Positions 1-8,285 of a stretch of DNA of 64,000 nt are shown here, piece after piece (the stretch's first letter is position 1; each line of letters begins with the position of its first letter). The position numbers and the translations under genes were made by a program. Source of the stretch: Secundilactobacillus kimchicus JCM 15530 (GTDB lineage Bacteria; Bacillota; Bacilli; Lactobacillales; Lactobacillaceae); NCBI RefSeq assembly GCF_001433995.1, contig NZ_AZCX01000006.1, positions 1-64,000 on the forward strand. The letters run 5' to 3'. The notes below the pieces were generated by a model that was given only the letters and a program-made list of their open reading frames with translations, was not told where the DNA came from and ran no database searches.

Positions 1-90
1 TCAACGGTTTATATGGACGGTTATTTGATTGCTGATAACATTACTCATTATAAATTAATTTGTCAAGAAAAAAGTGAGGCTTTAGGTTGA
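1..90 (+). CDS. C-terminal end of an unidentified protein, cut by the window edge
   Basis: An open frame runs from base 1 to a TGA at 88-90 and gives about 29 residues ending in KSEALG. The stop codon lies inside a strong hairpin (81-119), as is common at the end of lactobacillus transcripts. This supports a real gene end, but too little is visible to name a family. The frame could also be fortuitous. Confidence 0.4.
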   Translation, partial: STVYMDGYLIADNITHYKLICQEKSEALG

Positions 91-119
91 CCGCCGTCTC
101 CATCGGCGGTCAACCTAAA
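81..119 (+). terminator. Perfect 16-bp hairpin at the end of the upstream gene
   Basis: Bases 81-96 (TTTAGGTTGACCGCCG) pair perfectly with 104-119 around a 7-base loop. The A/T ends of the stem give short A and T tracts, so it may terminate transcription from either side, although no long U-run follows. Confidence 0.6.
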
Positions 120-279
120 TTAAGTGAGTCTGGGAAGGGTCGTTGTTGAAATTAAGACAGACCGCAATATGATGGGCATTTGACGGGGTTGAAAATTATT
201 TAGGCGGTCAATTTGCTGGCGTATCACTGGTTTAGCTCGGTCGGATTGGTTACTCTGAAAATTAAAATGAAATGAGGGG

Positions 280-308
280 TTGACAATCAATTCTTAATCC
301 GGTAATCT
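280..308 (+). promoter_or_regulatory. Promoter of the aro leader and operon
   Basis: TTGACA at 280-285 and TAATCT at 303-308 are separated by exactly 17 bases. This sigma-A type promoter lies about 35 bases before the leader peptide start, so the transcript would begin around 315 and carry the whole attenuator. Confidence 0.75.
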
Positions 309-347
309 TATCACCAATCAAGAAATCATTCATAGGAGTTATCCATC

Positions 348-404
348 ATGACGACAATTACAAACCGACAATTAAATCGATTTAGTTACTATTGGTCAAA
401 GTAG
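348..404 (+). CDS. Aromatic amino acid leader peptide (18 aa)
   Basis: The peptide is MTTITNRQLNRFSYYWSK, with a ribosome site AGGAG at 334-338 and an ATG at 348. Phe, Tyr, Tyr and Trp lie within five consecutive codons just before the stop. The Tyr-Tyr-Trp codons form one arm (389-397) of a hairpin with 449-457. The context, upstream of aroE, DAHP synthase and aroB and ahead of an intrinsic terminator, is that of a ribosome-stalling attenuation peptide sensing charged tRNA-Phe/Tyr/Trp. The function is inferred; the peptide, codons and pairings are read directly. Confidence 0.8.
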   Translation: MTTITNRQLNRFSYYWSK

Positions 405-580
405 TGTCTACACCGTCCAGGTTGCAGACACTCATCTGCAATCTGTGCGGCCAATAGTTTTTCGGCATGATTCGGTCACACAGTTAGGGTTTTCAAAACA
501 CTGTGTGACGGGACTCCGTTATATAATTGACGTGGACTAACCTCCCGCAGTGTTTTGAAAACACTAGCGGGAGGTTTTTT
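389..580 (+). promoter_or_regulatory. Transcription attenuator of the aro operon
   Basis: Mutually exclusive pairings can be drawn. Arm 389-397 (CTATTGGTC, in the leader ORF) pairs with 449-457 (GGCCAATAG) around an inner hairpin 422-428/435-441. The sequestering hairpin 475-484/500-509 (GTCACACAGT/ACTGTGTGAC, 10 bp) can be opened by 440-447 pairing with 479-485. The freed strand 490-503 (TTTTCAAAACACTG) is a perfect 14-base complement of 548-561, and pairing there would block the terminator at 541-580. Stalling at the Tyr/Trp codons should therefore favour read-through. Confidence 0.75.
541..580 (+). terminator. Attenuator terminator before aroE
   Basis: CCTCCCGC (541-548) plus AGTGTTTT pairs with AAAACACT plus GCGGGAGG (567-574), with one bulged A at 566, and is followed by six T at 575-580. 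It lies between the leader peptide and aroE and is the intrinsic terminator of the attenuation switch. Confidence 0.85.
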
Positions 581-626
581 GTTACTTCAAGAACAGCAAG
601 TTAGGATTGGGAAGAGGGGGACGCCA

Positions 627-1493
627 TTGATCGACGGACATACTAGTTTATACGGGTTCATCGCAGACCCGGCGAAGCACAGCCTATCACCACTGATTCA
701 CAACACGAGTTTTCAGGCTTTAAGTCTGAATAGTGTCTATCTCGCGTTTGAAGTTGACCAGGCTCATCTTGCCGATGCGGTCAATGCGATTCGAACGCTG
801 CCGATCCTTGGTGCAAACGTTTCGATGCCGCACAAGCAGGCCATCATACCACTGTTAGATTCGGTCACGGAAACCTCACAACAGCTGGGGGCGGTTAACA
901 CCGTCATTAATCGTGATGGTCGGCTGATCGGTGATAGCACCGATGGTGAGGGGTTTCTAGGCGCGTTAGCGGATGCGGACGTTGCGGTTAAGAATCAGTC
1001 AATCGTTGTCTTAGGCGCGGGGGGTGCCGGCCGTGCCATCATTGCAGCCTGTGCACGAGATGGCGGACACGTCACCGTGTTTAAGCGACGGAATGCCACG
1101 TATGAGTCGGTCAGCAACCGGTTGGCCAGCTGGTCAGGTGACATTACGGTGCGCCCTTATGACGATGTTGGCCAAATGCAAGCGGCCGTCGCAGCAGCGG
1201 ATATTGTGGTTAACACCACTAACGTCGGGATGGCAGGCGAAGGTGACTTACCGGTTCCACCCGAAGTTTTAGGGCAATTGCACCCCGGTCAGGTCGTCGC
1301 CGATGCCATTTATTTCCCGCTTGAGACAGCGTTGCTGAGACAGGCTCGGCGACAGGGCTGCCAAGTGTTAAACGGCTTGGGAATGCTCGTTCATCAAGCA
1401 GCAGATTCATTTCAACAATGGACTGGCGCTACCATGCCAATCGAAACGGTTAAGAAAGCCGTGCAGCAACAACTCCTAAATTCAACCAAATAA
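627..1493 (+). CDS. aroE: Shikimate dehydrogenase (NADP+)
   Basis: It reduces 3-dehydroshikimate to shikimate in the cytosol. The N-terminal substrate domain shows SLSP at residues 19-22 and NVSMPHK with the catalytic Lys near residue 70, followed by GAVNTV. The nucleotide-binding loop GAGGAGRA begins near residue 133. I chose the TTG at 627, preceded by AAGAGGGGG at 612-620, giving 288 aa, the usual AroE length. The longer frame from 555 would start inside the attenuator terminator and adds 24 non-homologous residues. It is the first structural gene of the aro operon, 18 bases before the DAHP synthase gene, and should be controlled by the leader attenuator. Confidence 0.93.
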   Translation: MIDGHTSLYGFIADPAKHSLSPLIHNTSFQALSLNSVYLAFEVDQAHLADAVNAIRTLPILGANVSMPHKQAIIPLLDSVTETSQQLGAVNTVINRDGRLIGDSTDGEGFLGALADADVAVKNQSIVVLGAGGAGRAIIAACARDGGHVTVFKRRNATYESVSNRLASWSGDITVRPYDDVGQMQAAVAAADIVVNTTNVGMAGEGDLPVPPEVLGQLHPGQVVADAIYFPLETALLRQARRQGCQVLNGLGMLVHQAADSFQQWTGATMPIETVKKAVQQQLLNSTK

Positions 1494-1511
1494 CGAAATG
1501 AGGCTTTTATT

Positions 1512-2531
1512 ATGATTATTGTTTTAAATGAAAAGAACACCCAAATGGCACAAGAACTGCAACAGCGTTTCAATGGCACTAACGACGTCTTCGTTCATCG
1601 TAACCGGGTGGCTATTCAAGGCATTTCCGCAGCTGACTTAACGGAAGCGGAACGCCAGGCTGCTGACGAGTTGATTGAAGATGTTCCGGCCGCGGTTCAA
1701 GGCAGTCGGTTACTGCACCCAGAAGACACGGTCATTAACACTGCCCACTCCGTCATTGGTGGCGACAACTTCACCATGATGGCGGGACCATGTTCCGTTG
1801 AATCACTCGAGCACGTGACAAAGATGGCGGCCGTCGCAAAAGCCAGCGGTGCCACGGTTCTGCGGGGTGGTGCCTTCAAGCCTCGGACTTCGCCATACTC
1901 CTTCCAAGGACTGGGTGAAGAGGGCTTGATTGCGTTACGAAAAGCAGCTGATCAATACAATATGGACGTGTTGACGGAAGTCATGGACGATGAACACGTC
2001 AAAATGGTCGCTAAATACACGGATATTTTCCAGATTGGTGCCCGAAACATGCAAAACTTTTCGTTGCTTAAAACGGTCGGTCAAACGAATATTCCTGTGA
2101 TGCTGAAGCGGGGCATGTCAGCTACCGTTGACGATATTTTGAATGCGGCAGAATACATTGCCGCTGGCGGTAACCATAACATCATGATTTCCGAGCGTGG
2201 GATTCGGACGTTTGATAACAAATACACCAGAAACACGATGGACGTCGGCGTTGTGCCAGTGCTCCAAAAGCTGACCCACTACCCGGTCATCATTGATCCG
2301 AGTCATGCGGCTGGGCATACCGAATTCGTGACACCGTTAGCGCTGGCTGGAACAGCTGCTGGGGCTTCGGGATTAGTTGTTGAAATTCACGATGATCCAG
2401 CACATGCCTTTTCCGATGGCGCGCAAGCCTTAAAGCCAAATGAGTACAAGGCGATGGCCGATCAAGCTTACGCTATTCGGGCAGCACTGACTGGAGTGCC
2501 AGCTCAGGTGCAAGCGGAAGCGGGGCGCTAA
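1512..2531 (+). CDS. aroF: 3-deoxy-7-phosphoheptulonate (DAHP) synthase, type I beta
   Basis: It condenses phosphoenolpyruvate and erythrose 4-phosphate to DAHP, the committed step to aromatic amino acids. At 339 aa it has an N-terminal ferredoxin-like extension (about residues 1-75) of the type I beta class, then the TIM barrel with GPCSVES, LRGGAFKPRTSPYSFQG, QIGARNMQN, LKRGMSAT and DPSHAAGH. The N-terminal extension often carries feedback or chorismate mutase regulation in this class; here it is the small regulatory-type domain, not a mutase. It sits between aroE and aroB, one base before aroB. The symbol aroF follows Gram-positive usage; aroG or aroA are also used. Confidence 0.93.
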   Translation: MIIVLNEKNTQMAQELQQRFNGTNDVFVHRNRVAIQGISAADLTEAERQAADELIEDVPAAVQGSRLLHPEDTVINTAHSVIGGDNFTMMAGPCSVESLEHVTKMAAVAKASGATVLRGGAFKPRTSPYSFQGLGEEGLIALRKAADQYNMDVLTEVMDDEHVKMVAKYTDIFQIGARNMQNFSLLKTVGQTNIPVMLKRGMSATVDDILNAAEYIAAGGNHNIMISERGIRTFDNKYTRNTMDVGVVPVLQKLTHYPVIIDPSHAAGHTEFVTPLALAGTAAGASGLVVEIHDDPAHAFSDGAQALKPNEYKAMADQAYAIRAALTGVPAQVQAEAGR

Positions 2532-2532
2532 G

Positions 2533-3600
2533 ATGCAGACAGTTACGGTGGATTTACCAGGTAAGCGGTACGACGTGTTGATTGAACAAGGCTTACTGGC
2601 GGCGATTGGTGATTTGGTCGCTCAGCAGTGGTCGCCACGTAAGGTGGCCCTGGTGAGCGATGATAACGTCGCCCCGTTGTACCAACAACAGGTTGAACAA
2701 TCACTAGTGGCTGCTGGCTTTGACGTCTACCGGTACGTTTTTCCGGCGGGGGAAGCTTCGAAATCCCTGTCGGTTCTCGGCGACCTGGCCCGACAAATGG
2801 CGGCCGCCGCGTTTAATCGTGACGATGGGGTCATTGCGTTAGGTGGTGGCGTGACCGGTGATTTGGCTGGTTTCCTGGCGGCAACCTACATGCGTGGCAT
2901 CAGCTTAATTCAGGTGCCGACTTCCTTGTTGGCCCAGGTCGATAGTTCGGTCGGGGGTAAAACTGCTGTGGATCTGGACACCATCAAAAACATCATCGGG
3001 GCCTTCTACGAACCTGACCTGGTGGTGATTGATCCGGATACCTTGCAGACCCTCGAACCCCGCGACCTCGTTGAAGGGTATGGTGAAATCGTCAAAACGG
3101 CCGCGTTAAAGGGCGGCGATTTCTGGCAGTTGATTGAATCAATTGACTCGCCAGCAGCCATCATGGTTCATTCACCAGAGTTGAGTGCCCGGTCGATTCA
3201 ATATAAGGCTGATGTGGTGATGGCTGACGAGACCGAGAGCGGCCAGCGGCAACTGTTAAACTTTGGCCACACCATTGGTCATGCTGTGGAAGCCTTAGCG
3301 GCTGGCGACCTGCGTCATGGGGAAGCTATCAGTATTGGCATGGTAGCACTCAGTCAGCGATTTGAAGCCGCGGGCCTCAGCGAAGCGGGCGTGACTCAAG
3401 CAATTACGGATCGGCTAACTGCGGTGGGGCTACCGACAACGTCTGCATTGCTGGAATCCGACCAAGTGTTGGCTAAGGTGAAAAACGATAAAAAGAACCG
3501 TCATGGTCACTTGAACCTAGTTTACTTAAAAGCCGTTGGAAACCCGGCCATTCAGTCGGTCCCTACGGCAGAGATTGCCAATTTTCTACAACTTAAATAA
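2533..3600 (+). CDS. aroB: 3-dehydroquinate synthase
   Basis: It converts DAHP to 3-dehydroquinate using NAD+ and a divalent metal. At 355 aa it is of normal family length. Visible signatures are the nucleotide-binding GGGVTGDLAGF (about residues 103-113), the PTSLLAQVDSSVGGKT substrate loop, and the metal-ligand regions EGYGEIVKTA and NFGHTIGHAVE followed by LRHGEAISIGM. The ATG follows the DAHP synthase stop by one base, so translation is probably coupled. It is the last gene of the attenuated operon; other shikimate genes (aroC, aroA, aroK, tyrA, pheA) are not in the window. Confidence 0.95.
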   Translation: MQTVTVDLPGKRYDVLIEQGLLAAIGDLVAQQWSPRKVALVSDDNVAPLYQQQVEQSLVAAGFDVYRYVFPAGEASKSLSVLGDLARQMAAAAFNRDDGVIALGGGVTGDLAGFLAATYMRGISLIQVPTSLLAQVDSSVGGKTAVDLDTIKNIIGAFYEPDLVVIDPDTLQTLEPRDLVEGYGEIVKTAALKGGDFWQLIESIDSPAAIMVHSPELSARSIQYKADVVMADETESGQRQLLNFGHTIGHAVEALAAGDLRHGEAISIGMVALSQRFEAAGLSEAGVTQAITDRLTAVGLPTTSALLESDQVLAKVKNDKKNRHGHLNLVYLKAVGNPAIQSVPTAEIANFLQLK

Positions 3601-3671
3601 CCCGATTTAATTCAAGGAGGTGGGGACCAGAGACCAATCCGGTGTTGAATGATGTTGAATTGAAAACTTTT

Positions 3672-3715
3672 AAAAAACCGCTTTGAAGAGTTAGGGCCTC
3701 TTCAAAGCGGTTTTT
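3672..3715. terminator. Bidirectional terminator between aroB and the convergent gene
   Basis: An 18-bp perfect stem (3673-3690 with 3698-3715) has A-tracts at its left foot and T-tracts at its right foot, so it can end both the aro operon and the leftward methyltransferase-like gene. Confidence 0.9.
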
Positions 3716-3739
3716 GCGTCTCAAAATCTGTCGGCTGCG

Positions 3740-4597
3740 TTACTTCACTAAGTAGACGTGGTCTGCAATTAAATCAAACTGGAAGTAGTGGGCGTTTAGA
3801 GCCTTCACAGCTGGACTGTCCACAAACTCGGCGTTTTGCCAGAATAGCTTGGAACCCGTTGCGCCGTTTCGCTCTCCGACGACGACAAAGTCAACCGGAT
3901 GATCGAGCGCTCGGATTTGTCGCAATAGGTCCCAATCAATGGTGAGGCCGTCTGGGGACCAGGCCATGATGATGACGGCGACCTGATTGCCGTACTTAGC
4001 CACCGCTTCACTGGCCGATAGTGGTTCAATATCGGTGACGGGGTGGCGGCCCGTTTCATTTTCAGCGGTCCAGTCCTTACTGTCCGTCGCAATAACGGTT
4101 TGCCCATTATCCTGGAGGCCCTTAGATACATAGCCGTTGCCAGCCATGACTTCCAAGGCAGGGCGACCGTCGACAAAGTCAGCGAGGTCCTTGACAAAGG
4201 GGGCCGAGATATACGCCCACATGCCATATTCGGTTTCTAGGTAATCGCGAAATGACCGGAGTTTCTCATCAAGGTCGGGTAAGGCGGCTGAGAGTTGGTC
4301 CCACAACCGATCCCCTTCTGGATCGCCGACGGGAAACTGGGCGTTAATCCGTTGAAAGATAACGTCTTGGGTATCATCTGGTAAGAGCAGGTGGGGAAGG
4401 GTCTGGGGGAGTAAGCCGTGCTTCAGTAACCGATCAGCCTGTAAGACATTGTTGATGAGGACTTTGATGGTGGGGTAATCGGCAAAAAGGGTCTGGTAGG
4501 CAGTCATTGCGGCAATGTAGTCAGTGGGTTGACTGGTCGTGGACGCTTGGTGTTGGCGGGCCCGTTTTTTTAATTTTTTAAGTTGCTTGGGGTTCAT
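3740..4597 (-). CDS. SAM-dependent methyltransferase-like protein
   Basis: It is 285 aa, soluble. The N-terminus is very basic (KQLKKLKKRARQH) and may bind nucleic acid. The C-terminal half carries a Rossmann-like signature LEVMAGNGYVSKGL at about residues 149-162, followed by a motif II-like VIATDSKDW, as in class I methyltransferases. A later VAVIIMAWSP segment could be motif IV. No substrate can be named. It is transcribed with the upstream XRE regulator (gap 34 bases) and ends at the shared terminator with aroB. The family assignment is by motif only. Confidence 0.65.
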   Translation of the reverse strand: MNPKQLKKLKKRARQHQASTTSQPTDYIAAMTAYQTLFADYPTIKVLINNVLQADRLLKHGLLPQTLPHLLLPDDTQDVIFQRINAQFPVGDPEGDRLWDQLSAALPDLDEKLRSFRDYLETEYGMWAYISAPFVKDLADFVDGRPALEVMAGNGYVSKGLQDNGQTVIATDSKDWTAENETGRHPVTDIEPLSASEAVAKYGNQVAVIIMAWSPDGLTIDWDLLRQIRALDHPVDFVVVGERNGATGSKLFWQNAEFVDSPAVKALNAHYFQFDLIADHVYLVK

Positions 4598-4631
4598 ATG
4601 AGTGGCCTCCCTTTAATCGAAAAAACGACCG

Positions 4632-5057
4632 TTAATCACGGCCGTCCAAATGCAAATCAAGTGATTCTTGGTGATCAAGTGGTGGTTCGGGCACAATCCG
4701 GCGGCCCTTTCCGTGTAAGTAACCATTGATCAATTGGAAGACTTCATAACGGTCTTCCGAACTTAGTGGCTGTTGATTAAACGTCAGCATTTTGCCGGAT
4801 AAAAACAGGCGACTCAGGTCGTATTCATCCCGTTCAGCCTTACCGGCCAAGTAATCCATTGTGACGTCAAAAAACTCGGCCAACTTACGGACCTCCATAT
4901 AGGAAGGAATCCGGATGCCGCGCTCCCAATTACCAATTTGAGCCGCGGTATTTTGATGTTCAGCGTCGGGTCGGAAATGCTGATTGAGTTCTTCAGCTAA
5001 CTGGTCCAAAGTCAAACTTTGTCCGCGCCGGAGTGCTCGGAGTCGTTCTGGGAACAT
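4632..5057 (-). CDS. XRE-family helix-turn-helix transcriptional regulator
   Basis: The protein has an N-terminal HTH of the Cro/CI type: LRALRRGQSLTLDQLAEEL, then a variable loop, then AQIGNWERGIRIPSYMEVRKLAEFFDVTMDYL, about residues 5-72. The remaining 70 residues are of unknown function. I chose the ATG at 5057, which follows an AGAGGTG ribosome site; frames starting upstream overlap that site. It is probably co-transcribed with the methyltransferase-like gene downstream. A TATAAT lies just upstream at 5085-5090 on the minus strand. Confidence 0.8.
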   Translation of the reverse strand: MFPERLRALRRGQSLTLDQLAEELNQHFRPDAEHQNTAAQIGNWERGIRIPSYMEVRKLAEFFDVTMDYLAGKAERDEYDLSRLFLSGKMLTFNQQPLSSEDRYEVFQLINGYLHGKGRRIVPEPPLDHQESLDLHLDGRD

Positions 5058-5243
5058 GGTCATCACCTCTATACCAACCATTATAGCATTAATAGTGGCG
5101 AAAATCTTTGCAGGAACTGAGGGTTAACCGGGGATTAGCCGCATTATTTGGCGTGCAAGACCGCTAATGTCGCGATGAAGACGACCAGAAAGGCGCTTTG
5201 CCCCGTTCATTATTGTGATGGTGGTTGCCGCTCAGTAAAAGCG

Positions 5244-7031
5244 CTAAAAATCCTGACTCAATCGCATGAATTCCGCCACGTCTTTTTCAATCAGGGCGGT
5301 GCCTGCCTCCCAGAATTCGGGTTGCGTCAAGTCGACACCAAGGTGTTTTTGGGCCAGCGCTTCGGTGGACATATTGGCGGTATCTCGCAGCAGTGCAATG
5401 TAGGCAGATTCAAAGTGCTCGGTTGTTTGGGACTTGGCGTAAAGGCCGAGGCTGAAGAGGTAGCCAAAGGTGTAAGGGAAATTGTAAAATGGCACATCAT
5501 CAATGTAAAAGTGGCCTTTGCTGGCCCAAAAATGGGGCGAGTAGCTGCTTAGCCGGTGATCAAACGCCTCTTCTTGGGCCTGCAACATGAGCGTGTTGAG
5601 GGCGCTTGGTGTGAGAACCCCTTGTTTTCGTTGTTCGTAAAACCGAGTTTCGAATAAGTACCGGGCATGGATATTTAAAAACATCGCCAATGGATTGACC
5701 ATCTTAGCGTCTAGTAACATTAACTTTTCGGCGGGTGTTTTAGCCTCTGCGACGTTGGCATCAGCCACGATCATCTCGGCAAAAGTTGAGGCCGTTTCAG
5801 CGACGTTCATCGCGTAGTTCTGGCGGAAGTAGGGGAGATCTGTCATCACCCGGCCATGAAAGGCATGACCAAGCTCGTGAGCGATAGTAGCGGCGTCGTT
5901 TACCGACCCGGTAAAGGTCAAAAAGATTCGCGACTCACCAGTTTCAGGTAAACTTTCCATGTATCCGCCGGGCTGCTTGTTTGGTCGATCCTCCGCTTCA
6001 ATCCAGTGGTGGTCAAATGCGTATTTTGCCAACTCCGCCATCTTTGGCGAAAAGGCACCAAACTGCTTGATGATAAAAGTGGCTGCCTGATCGTAGGTGA
6101 ACTGGCGCGGCTTTTGATTGCCCAGGTGAAGGGGGGCCTCAACGTCCTGCCACCCTGCCTGGGATTTCCCCATCAAGGCTGCCTTACGGTCTAAGTAGGC
6201 TAACAGTGGCTGCTTGTGAGCGATGACAACTTGCCAAATCGTATCTAGTGTCTTGCGTGATAAGCGGTTCAGCATTAGTGGTTGCTGTAACACGTCATCG
6301 ATTCCGTGAGCGGCATAATCAGTCAGCCGGGAACCGGCTAAATGGTTGAGGGTGTCCGCAAATAGGGCCTGTTTATCCGTCCAAGCTGCCTCCCATGCGG
6401 GCAGCAGTTCGCTGCGGTAAGCGACATCGGGATTGCCAAGAAGCTGGTTATCTGCTTGCCCTGCCGATAGCGTGACCGGAGTGCCATCTGGCCGGTGAAA
6501 GGGAACGGTGACTTGGCTAACAAGCGAATCGTAGTGACTCGACCAAGCGTGTAGACCATCAAGGTTTAATTGGCTGATGAGGTGTTCTTGATCAGCGGGT
6601 AGTAAGGTTTGGCCAAGTTGGCGCATTTCCGTGAGGTTAAACGCGATGACGCCGAGTTGAGGCGCTTCAAGTAAGTGGTGAAAGTCAGTCTCGCTGAGTT
6701 GGCTGAGCCGCCGTTGGAGCCCCTTTTGGATGGTATCAACTCGGACTTGGAGTTGTTGGGTTTGGTCAAGTAATGGCTTGACGGCTTCATTTGTGATGTC
6801 ATCAGATTGGAGGGCGGTGGCAAACACACTCACTTGGGCCACTCCTGCTGCGGTCTTTTGAAGTTGATCGATAAAGTCGGCCAGGCCTGCAATCGGCATC
6901 TCAGTGGCCTTGGCGGCTTGATCCAAGTCCGTTAGTTCGGATAATAAGGTGGTTATTTTTTTAGTCAAAGCGGGTGAGTGAACGCCGCCGGAGAAGATAC
7001 TATCAAGATCCCAGTTTAAGCTGTAGGTCAT
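5244..7031 (-). CDS. pepF: Oligoendopeptidase F (zinc metallopeptidase, M3B)
   Basis: It is a cytosolic peptidase that cleaves oligopeptides of roughly 7-17 residues, part of the proteolytic system of lactic acid bacteria. At 595 aa it has the family length. The zinc site HELGHAFHG (HEXXH) is near residue 388 with the downstream Glu in NVAETASTFAEM. The start ATG at 7031 is preceded by AGGGGG. The gene stands alone; neighbours give no further information. Lactobacilli commonly have more than one PepF/PepO paralogue. Confidence 0.95.
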   Translation of the reverse strand: MTYSLNWDLDSIFSGGVHSPALTKKITTLLSELTDLDQAAKATEMPIAGLADFIDQLQKTAAGVAQVSVFATALQSDDITNEAVKPLLDQTQQLQVRVDTIQKGLQRRLSQLSETDFHHLLEAPQLGVIAFNLTEMRQLGQTLLPADQEHLISQLNLDGLHAWSSHYDSLVSQVTVPFHRPDGTPVTLSAGQADNQLLGNPDVAYRSELLPAWEAAWTDKQALFADTLNHLAGSRLTDYAAHGIDDVLQQPLMLNRLSRKTLDTIWQVVIAHKQPLLAYLDRKAALMGKSQAGWQDVEAPLHLGNQKPRQFTYDQAATFIIKQFGAFSPKMAELAKYAFDHHWIEAEDRPNKQPGGYMESLPETGESRIFLTFTGSVNDAATIAHELGHAFHGRVMTDLPYFRQNYAMNVAETASTFAEMIVADANVAEAKTPAEKLMLLDAKMVNPLAMFLNIHARYLFETRFYEQRKQGVLTPSALNTLMLQAQEEAFDHRLSSYSPHFWASKGHFYIDDVPFYNFPYTFGYLFSLGLYAKSQTTEHFESAYIALLRDTANMSTEALAQKHLGVDLTQPEFWEAGTALIEKDVAEFMRLSQDF

Positions 7032-7175
7032 GGTTAAGCCCCCTAAAAGTTGTTAGCGCCATTATAGCAAAGAATCTCAAAACGGTTCAGGGGGGCGCTA
7101 TATTGCAATTTAGGGACGACGCTCATATAATTGTGTCTGTTAACGCCATAAACTAATGATGAGGGGTATTGAAAC

Positions 7176-8120
7176 GTGAACAAGAGATTGAAACATTGGT
7201 TGATTGGCCTCGCAGTTGTTTTAGGCGTCGCAGTAGTGGCCGATATCGCTGCGGGCTATTATTTTTATAATGTGGCCGTTGCGCGAGGCAAGAAAACGTT
7301 TATTAATAACGACTCGCGAATTGAGAAGCATGATCCGCAGTACCGGGAAAAAACGTGGTATGCGAATGCCAAAAAGCTGACTTGGCACGAAACGTCAGCG
7401 ACCGACAATCTGAAGCTGGTTGCGAATTACGTGCCAGCTGCTAAGAAAACGACTAAAACCGTTGTGATTGCCCACGGATTTGGTGGTAGCAGTGAACGGA
7501 TGGGGGCCTATGCAGGGTTATTCCACGACCTTGGCTATAACGTCTTACTACCTGACGATCGCGGAAGTGGTCAGAGTCAGGGGAACTACATTGGCTATGG
7601 TTGGCCGGACCGGCTAGATTACATTAAGTGGATTAAGCAGGTCATCAAGCACAATGGTCGAGATTCCCAGATTGTGTTATTTGGGACTAGCATGGGCGGC
7701 GCGACGACCATGATGGTTAGTGGCGAAAAGACCCCCGTCCAGCTTAAAGCCTACATTGAAGATTGTGGCTATACGAGCGTGTATGACGAGATTGTCTATA
7801 AGGCTAAGCAAATGTATCATTTGCCGGAATACCCACTAGTTCCAACGGTCAGTGCTATCAATAAGCTCAAAAACGGCTATACGTTTAAGCAGGCGAGTGC
7901 CCTTAATCAGGTGAAGAAGAACCATAAGCCAATGCTGTTTATTCACGGGGGCAACGATGACTTTGTCCCGACCCGGATGGTCTATCCCTTGTATAGGGCA
8001 GACCGCGGGCCCAAACAGTTACTTGTGGTCAAGGGGGCAGCCCACGCCGCGTCGTTTGCCCACGCGCCCAAGCTTTATACGCAAACAATCCGAAACTTTT
8101 TGGCTCGGTACTTAAATTAA
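7176..8120 (+). CDS. Alpha/beta hydrolase with N-terminal membrane anchor
   Basis: At 314 aa, it has a hydrophobic segment at about residues 9-33, likely an uncleaved signal anchor that places the hydrolase domain outside the membrane. The fold is seen in VIAHGFGGSSERM (oxyanion region), DDRGSGQSQGNY and the nucleophile elbow GTSMGGAT (Ser near residue 170). FIHGGNDDFVPT provides the catalytic Asp, and AAHAASF the His. This matches the lactobacillus family of exported alpha/beta hydrolases annotated as cell-surface hydrolases. The start is GTG at 7176 after GAGGGG. The substrate is unknown. Confidence 0.88.
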   Translation: MNKRLKHWLIGLAVVLGVAVVADIAAGYYFYNVAVARGKKTFINNDSRIEKHDPQYREKTWYANAKKLTWHETSATDNLKLVANYVPAAKKTTKTVVIAHGFGGSSERMGAYAGLFHDLGYNVLLPDDRGSGQSQGNYIGYGWPDRLDYIKWIKQVIKHNGRDSQIVLFGTSMGGATTMMVSGEKTPVQLKAYIEDCGYTSVYDEIVYKAKQMYHLPEYPLVPTVSAINKLKNGYTFKQASALNQVKKNHKPMLFIHGGNDDFVPTRMVYPLYRADRGPKQLLVVKGAAHAASFAHAPKLYTQTIRNFLARYLN

Positions 8121-8133
8121 TAATCAAATGCGA

Positions 8134-8182
8134 GTTAAAGCAGGAGCAGCCCAGTATCAATCAAGGCCACTTCTGCTTTTGT
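8134..8182 (+). terminator. Possible weak terminator after the hydrolase gene
   Basis: AAAGCAG near 8136 can pair with CTGCTTT near 8173-8179, with an imperfect interior. A short T run follows. It is weaker than the other terminators in the window. Confidence 0.4.
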
Positions 8183-8212
8183 CGTTTAACCGGCGGGCGG
8201 TTAACGAATGGG

Positions 8213-8241
8213 TTTAGAATTCCCCTCGGGTAGCGTATAAT
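8213..8241 (+). promoter_or_regulatory. Promoter of the RNase Y gene
   Basis: TTTAGA (8213-8218) and TATAAT (8236-8241) have a 17-base spacer. The -10 hexamer is consensus. It lies 45 bases before the TTG start. Confidence 0.75.
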
Positions 8242-8285
8242 ACACTTAGTTACCACCAGTTTTTAGTGAAGAAAGGAGTGCCGAA

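Noticed and set aside
555-626. Longer start of aroE
   Set aside because: It begins in the attenuator terminator stem and adds residues not seen in AroE; the TTG at 627 has a good ribosome site.
6006-6194. Opposite-strand frames within pepF and similar frames in other genes
   Set aside because: They lie fully inside strongly supported genes and have no ribosome sites or recognisable motifs.
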